Shown here: positions 6,767-9,384 of the stretch, in pieces | Layout: each line of letters begins with the position of its first letter | Numbering within the stretch: the first letter of the stretch is position 1 | Assembly: GCF_905203285.1 (NCBI RefSeq) | Contig: NZ_CAJKVK010000076.1 | Coordinates: 1-9,384, forward strand | Source of the DNA: an uncultured Succinatimonas sp. | GTDB taxonomy: Bacteria > Pseudomonadota > Gammaproteobacteria > Enterobacterales > Succinivibrionaceae | Reading direction: 5' to 3' | DNA length: 9,384 bases | Translations under genes and position numbers: made by a program | The notes under the pieces: generated by a model | What the model was told of the DNA's origin: nothing | What the model saw: the letters and a program-made list of their open reading frames with translations, nothing else | The model's database searches: none

Positions 6767-6799
6767 GGGAAAATTCCTCGCTAAATTTACTTTGTTTGG

Positions 6800-7174
6800 T
6801 TATTTAACTGCAATGCACTCGATTTCAACCAGTGCTCCTTTCGGCAGAGCTTTTACTGCAAAAGCCGAACGAGCTGGAAAAGGGGCTTTGAAGGTTTTTT
6901 CATAAACTTTGTTCATTGCGGCAAAATCAGCTATGTCGGAAAGCAAAACGGTAGTTTTTACGACATTGTCAAACGTTAGTCCTACTGATTCCAAAAGGGC
7001 TTCAACATTTTTTAATGATTGTGCGGTTTGTGCTTCAATTCCTTCCGGCATGCTTCCGGTTTCTGAATTTATCGGAAGCTGACCTGAAAGATAAACAGCA
7101 GATGCGGTCGCGATCCCAGCACTGTAGGGACCTACTGCTGCAGGCACTTTGTCTGAAGAAATTACATTTTTCAT
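6800..7174 (-). CDS. ridA: RidA-family 2-iminobutanoate/2-iminopropanoate deaminase
   Basis: RidA (YjgF/YER057c/UK114 family) hydrolyses reactive enamine/imine intermediates such as 2-aminoacrylate to keto acids and ammonia in the cytoplasm. It works as a trimer. The 124-residue product has the family marks: VGPYS (14-18), LSGQLP (29-34), the catalytic-type arginine R102 in FPARSAF, LPKGALVEIE (110-119) and the C-terminal IAV. The start is taken as ATG 7174 because GGAG (minus strand, 7184-7181) lies six bases upstream; an in-frame TTG at 7186 overlaps that site and is unlikely. It is the first gene of the ridA-dsdX-dsdA unit. The context is telling because DsdA produces 2-aminoacrylate, the natural RidA substrate. 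TdcF beside threonine dehydratase in the E. coli tdc operon is a known parallel. Calling it RidA proper rather than an operon-specific paralogue is not certain. Confidence 0.93.
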   Translation of the reverse strand: MKNVISSDKVPAAVGPYSAGIATASAVYLSGQLPINSETGSMPEGIEAQTAQSLKNVEALLESVGLTFDNVVKTTVLLSDIADFAAMNKVYEKTFKAPFPARSAFAVKALPKGALVEIECIAVK

Positions 7175-7180
7175 GAGTGA

Positions 7181-7184
7181 CTCC
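7181..7184 (-). promoter_or_regulatory. ridA ribosome binding site
   Basis: GGAG on the minus strand lies six bases before ATG 7174 and follows a T-run. It decides the ridA start in favour of the shorter reading, which begins MKNVISS, rather than a TTG four codons upstream. Confidence 0.8.
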
Positions 7185-7209
7185 AAAAAAGTTGATTATG
7201 TTTGGGTAA

Positions 7210-7255
7210 AGTATAAAGAAAAGTAAATCAATAAATGTTGATTGAAGTCACTTTT
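7210..7255 (-). promoter_or_regulatory. Candidate ridA-dsdXA promoter with a CRP-like site
   Basis: On the minus strand TATACT (7215-7210) is a good -10 box with a predicted start near 7203, 28 bases before the ridA ATG. No recognisable -35 hexamer lies 16-18 bases upstream. Instead there is a CRP-like sequence with AAA at 7255-7253, AGTGA at 7252-7248, a six-base spacer, and TCAAC at 7241-7237. It matches seven of the ten core TGTGA-N6-TCACA positions. Its centre, between 7244 and 7245, falls at about -41.5, the classical position for CRP overlapping a defective -35. E. coli dsd genes are known to respond to CRP. Both elements are inferred by eye. Confidence 0.3.
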
Positions 7256-7308
7256 ATTACAAAATATTTTTATTTAATAAAATTTTATTGATTTAAATTT
7301 TGATTTAA
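7224..7308. repeat. Recurrent TTGATTTAA-like motif between ridA and pgi
   Basis: TTGATTTAA occurs at 7288-7296 and 7300-7308 on the plus strand, 12 bases apart. TTGATTTA also lies on the minus strand at 7231-7224, and the near copy TTGATTGAA is at 7238-7246. The related GATTTAAT recurs at 7366-7373. The whole 7187-7449 stretch is strongly AT-rich, with A/T runs at about 7255-7310, and holds no open reading frame that I can support. These copies could be operator sites for the divergent genes or simply low-complexity sequence. Confidence 0.3.
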
Positions 7309-7422
7309 TGTGAACAGATTTGGAACAAGCAGACAGTGAAAGATTGAAACGCAAGTCAGATTTTAGATTTAATCACAAAAATTTACGATATTAAGCGATA
7401 GAATTTTATGTGGGTTTTTTTC

Positions 7423-7428
7423 TATACT
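7423..7428 (+). promoter_or_regulatory. Candidate -10 box of the pgi promoter
   Basis: TATACT matches the -10 consensus at five of six positions and lies 39 bases before the pgi ATG. The best upstream partner, TAGAAT at 7399-7404 with an 18-base spacer, is poor. A TTGACT at 7435-7440 is too close to the gene to act as a -35. The call rests mainly on position and the -10 match. Confidence 0.3.
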
Positions 7429-7455
7429 TAATAATTGACTGGTTAAATTTTGTTT

Positions 7456-7460
7456 GAGGA
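7456..7460 (+). promoter_or_regulatory. pgi ribosome binding site
   Basis: GAGGA lies seven bases before ATG 7468 and 13 bases before the in-frame ATG 7474. It favours 7468 as the start and rules out the TTG at 7450, which lies upstream of it. Confidence 0.75.
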
Positions 7461-7467
7461 ACATGAA

Positions 7468-9126
7468 ATGGTGATGAAAAACGTAAATCCGACAACAACT
7501 AAATCATGGAAAGCATTACAGGAGTACTTTGATAAATCTAAGTCAACTCTTAAGCTTAAAGATCTTTTTAAAGATCAGGATCGTTTCAATAAGTACTCAT
7601 TTACTATAGGCGGTGATCTTTTAGCTGATTTATCTAAAAATTTGGTAGATGAAAAAGTTCTCAAGATGCTTCTTGATTTGGCCAACGAATGTGATCTTAA
7701 ACAAGATATTGAAGCAATGTTCACCGGCGAGAAGATTAATCGCAGTGAAGATCGTGCCGCATTGCATACTGCTTTACGTAACTTCTCCGGTAACCCCGTA
7801 TGTGTTGACGGTGTAGACGTAATGCCTGATGTAAAACGCGTTCAGGCTAAGATGAAGGCTTTTAGTGAGAAGGTTATTTCAGGTGAGTGGAAAGGCTATA
7901 CCGGAAAAGAGATCACTGATGTAGTTAATATCGGTATCGGCGGTTCTGATTTAGGTCCTTGCATGATTACTGCTGCCTTGACCCCGTATCATACCCGCCT
8001 GAAGCTGCATTTCGTTTCCAACATTGACGGTACTCAGATTGTCGAAACCTTAAAGGGTCTTAATCCTGAGACTACCATGTTCTTGATTGCCTCCAAGACT
8101 TTTACCACTTTGGAGACTATGACCAATGCCAACACCGCTCGCGATTGGTTCTTAAAGAGTGCAGGTGACGTTGCCCACGTTGCAAAACACTTTGCCGCTT
8201 TGTCTACCAATGCAGAAGAAGTTGCCAAGTTCGGTATCGATACTGAGAACATGTTTGAATTCTGGGACTGGGTCGGCGGACGTTATTCCTCATGGTCAGC
8301 TATCGGCTTGTCTATCGCTCTTGCTATCGGATATGACAACTTTGAGCAGTTCCTGCGCGGCGGTTATGAAATGGATTGCCATTTCAGAAATACTCCGTTT
8401 GAGAAAAACGTTCCTGTTCTTTTAGGTTTGATTGGTATTTGGTATAACAACTTCTACGGTTTTGAGACTGAAGCTATTCTTCCTTATGATCAGTATATGT
8501 ATCGCTTTGCTGCATATTTCCAGCAAGGCAACATGGAATCAAACGGTAAGAGCGTAGATCGTGACGGTAAGCGTATTACCAATTATCAGACCGGTCCTAT
8601 TATTTGGGGTGAGCCGGGCAGCAACGGTCAGCATGCTTTCTTCCAGTTGCTTCACCAAGGCAGAAAGATTGTTCCGTGCGATTTCATCGCTCCTGCCATT
8701 ACTCATAATCCGATAGGCGATCATCATGTTAAGCTTTTGTCCAACTTCTTCGGACAAACTGAAGCTTTTGCTTTCGGAAAAGACAGAGCAACCGTTGAGG
8801 CTGAGCTTGCCGCTAAAGGTAAAGATCTTTCTAAGATCCAGGATATTATCGAGTGCCAGGTCTTTGAAGGCAATCGTCCTACCAACTCTTTCCTCGTTAA
8901 AGAGATTACTCCTCGTACCCTTGGTATGTTAATTGCCATGTATGAACATAAGATCTTCACTCAGGGCGCAATTTGGAATATTTGCTCCTTCGATCAGTGG
9001 GGTGTTGAGTACGGTAAAGTTCTGGCTAAGAAGATCATTCCTGAGTTACAGAATGATGAAGTTATCGCTTCCCATGACTGCTCAACCAACGGCTTAATTA
9101 ATGCTTATAAGAAATTCAAGGCTTAA
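7468..9126 (+). CDS. pgi: Glucose-6-phosphate isomerase
   Basis: Pgi interconverts glucose 6-phosphate and fructose 6-phosphate in the cytoplasm, linking glycolysis, gluconeogenesis and sugar-phosphate supply. The 552-residue product compares with 549 in E. coli. Visible family features are the sugar-phosphate loop VVNIGIGGSDLGP (152-164), SKTFTTLETMTN (209-220), signature 1 DWVGGRYSSWSAIGL (267-281) and signature 2 FDQWGVEYGKVLA (508-520). The catalytic residues are E357 in GNMESNGK, H389 in NGQHAF and K517 in VEYGK. ATG 7468 is chosen because GAGGA is ideally spaced from it. The second ATG, at 7474, gives 550 residues and aligns exactly with the E. coli start (MKN), so it remains possible. 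The gene is monocistronic: it is divergent from ridA and followed by its own terminator. Codon use looks like that of secA. Confidence 0.98.
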   Translation: MVMKNVNPTTTKSWKALQEYFDKSKSTLKLKDLFKDQDRFNKYSFTIGGDLLADLSKNLVDEKVLKMLLDLANECDLKQDIEAMFTGEKINRSEDRAALHTALRNFSGNPVCVDGVDVMPDVKRVQAKMKAFSEKVISGEWKGYTGKEITDVVNIGIGGSDLGPCMITAALTPYHTRLKLHFVSNIDGTQIVETLKGLNPETTMFLIASKTFTTLETMTNANTARDWFLKSAGDVAHVAKHFAALSTNAEEVAKFGIDTENMFEFWDWVGGRYSSWSAIGLSIALAIGYDNFEQFLRGGYEMDCHFRNTPFEKNVPVLLGLIGIWYNNFYGFETEAILPYDQYMYRFAAYFQQGNMESNGKSVDRDGKRITNYQTGPIIWGEPGSNGQHAFFQLLHQGRKIVPCDFIAPAITHNPIGDHHVKLLSNFFGQTEAFAFGKDRATVEAELAAKGKDLSKIQDIIECQVFEGNRPTNSFLVKEITPRTLGMLIAMYEHKIFTQGAIWNICSFDQWGVEYGKVLAKKIIPELQNDEVIASHDCSTNGLINAYKKFKA

Positions 9127-9177
9127 TTAAGAAAAATGAATGGGAGGGTGACTAAATAGTCATTCCTGATAAATTGA

Positions 9178-9214
9178 AAGAAGGAAGGGCAGTTTCGCTG
9201 CTCTTTCTTTTTTT
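9178..9214 (+). terminator. Rho-independent terminator after pgi
   Basis: GGGCAG (9187-9192) pairs with CTGCTC (9198-9203) across the loop TTTCG, with one G-T wobble. The stem continues outward through GAAGGAA/TTTCTTT pairs and ends in a T-run (9208-9214). Between it and the pgi stop, a smaller hairpin pairs TGACT (9149-9153) with AGTCA (9158-9162) around AAAT. Its outer pairs extend to about 9145-9167, and it lacks a T-run. Confidence 0.9.
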
Positions 9215-9384
9215 GATCATTTAAATTGCCGATTAAGAGCAGTTTTTTCGTCTTTTATCTTTTTATTCCGATAATGTCATGCTTAAAGTCGTTTCTTTCC
9301 TCTATTCCTCCTGTTTCTTATGCCGCAATCATCATTTTTTGTTCTCTTTGCGTTATTTGTTTAAAGTATTTCCTTAAGTTATGG
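9215..9384. other. Pyrimidine-rich end of window, no supported gene
   Basis: The plus strand here is T- and C-rich. One frame opens at ATG 9274 and stays open for 37 codons to the window edge. It would begin MSCLKSFLSS and contain a hydrophobic stretch at about residues 14-32 (VSYAAIIIFCSLCVICLKY), like a membrane segment. It has no ribosome binding site and no promoter that I can recognise, so it may be chance. On the minus strand a perfect AGGAGG (9312-9307) has no start codon at a useful distance. The next gene presumably lies beyond the edge. Confidence 0.3.

Noticed and set aside
3148..7186. The dsd region as a genomic island integrated at tRNA-Phe
   Set aside because: I searched for a second copy of the tRNA-Phe 3' end or T-loop region on the far side and found none. 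There is no integrase, and the operon resembles the host genes apart from the AT-rich regulator.
9307..9312. Perfect AGGAGG on the minus strand near the right edge
   Set aside because: No ATG, GTG or TTG lies 4-12 bases downstream, and the nearby frames close after five or six codons.

Overview
The window looks like chromosomal DNA from a low- to mid-G+C gammaproteobacterium. The tRNAs encode their 3' CCA. The Pgi, DsdX and DsdA proteins read very much like their enterobacterial counterparts, and SecA is the ordinary 900-residue proteobacterial type. My best guess is a relative of the Aeromonadales/Succinivibrionaceae, but that is inference from protein flavour and base composition, not something the sequence proves. 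I see no transposase, integrase, phage gene, CRISPR array or toxin-antitoxin pair.

Layout. Positions 1-50 hold the 3' part of a tRNA-Gly(GCC), followed by an intrinsic terminator. A roughly 170-base leader then precedes secA (262-2991, +), the motor ATPase of the Sec translocon. After the secA terminator comes a complete tRNA-Phe(GAA) at 3148-3223 with a strong, stable-RNA-like promoter. From 7174 down to 3311 everything is on the minus strand: ridA, dsdX, dsdA, and then a PAS-helix-turn-helix regulator of the YheO/DauR type. The first three genes are tightly packed. A 12-bp perfect inverted repeat with a T-run lies between dsdA and the regulator. A 293-base divergent intergenic region separates ridA from pgi (7468-9126, +), which ends in a strong terminator. 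The last 170 bases contain no convincing gene.

How the genes fit together. ridA-dsdX-dsdA forms a self-consistent D-serine utilisation and detoxification unit. DsdX imports D-serine. DsdA, a PLP enzyme, eliminates water and releases reactive 2-aminoacrylate on the way to pyruvate and ammonia. RidA speeds hydrolysis of that intermediate and so protects other PLP enzymes. The regulator is not the LysR-type DsdC known from E. coli. It belongs to a family that includes the D-arginine utilisation repressor DauR, so this may be a different control circuit for the same pathway. That is the most interesting feature of the window. SecA, Pgi and the tRNAs are housekeeping genes. I did not find a clearly undescribed biological system; the remaining observations are modest regulatory candidates.
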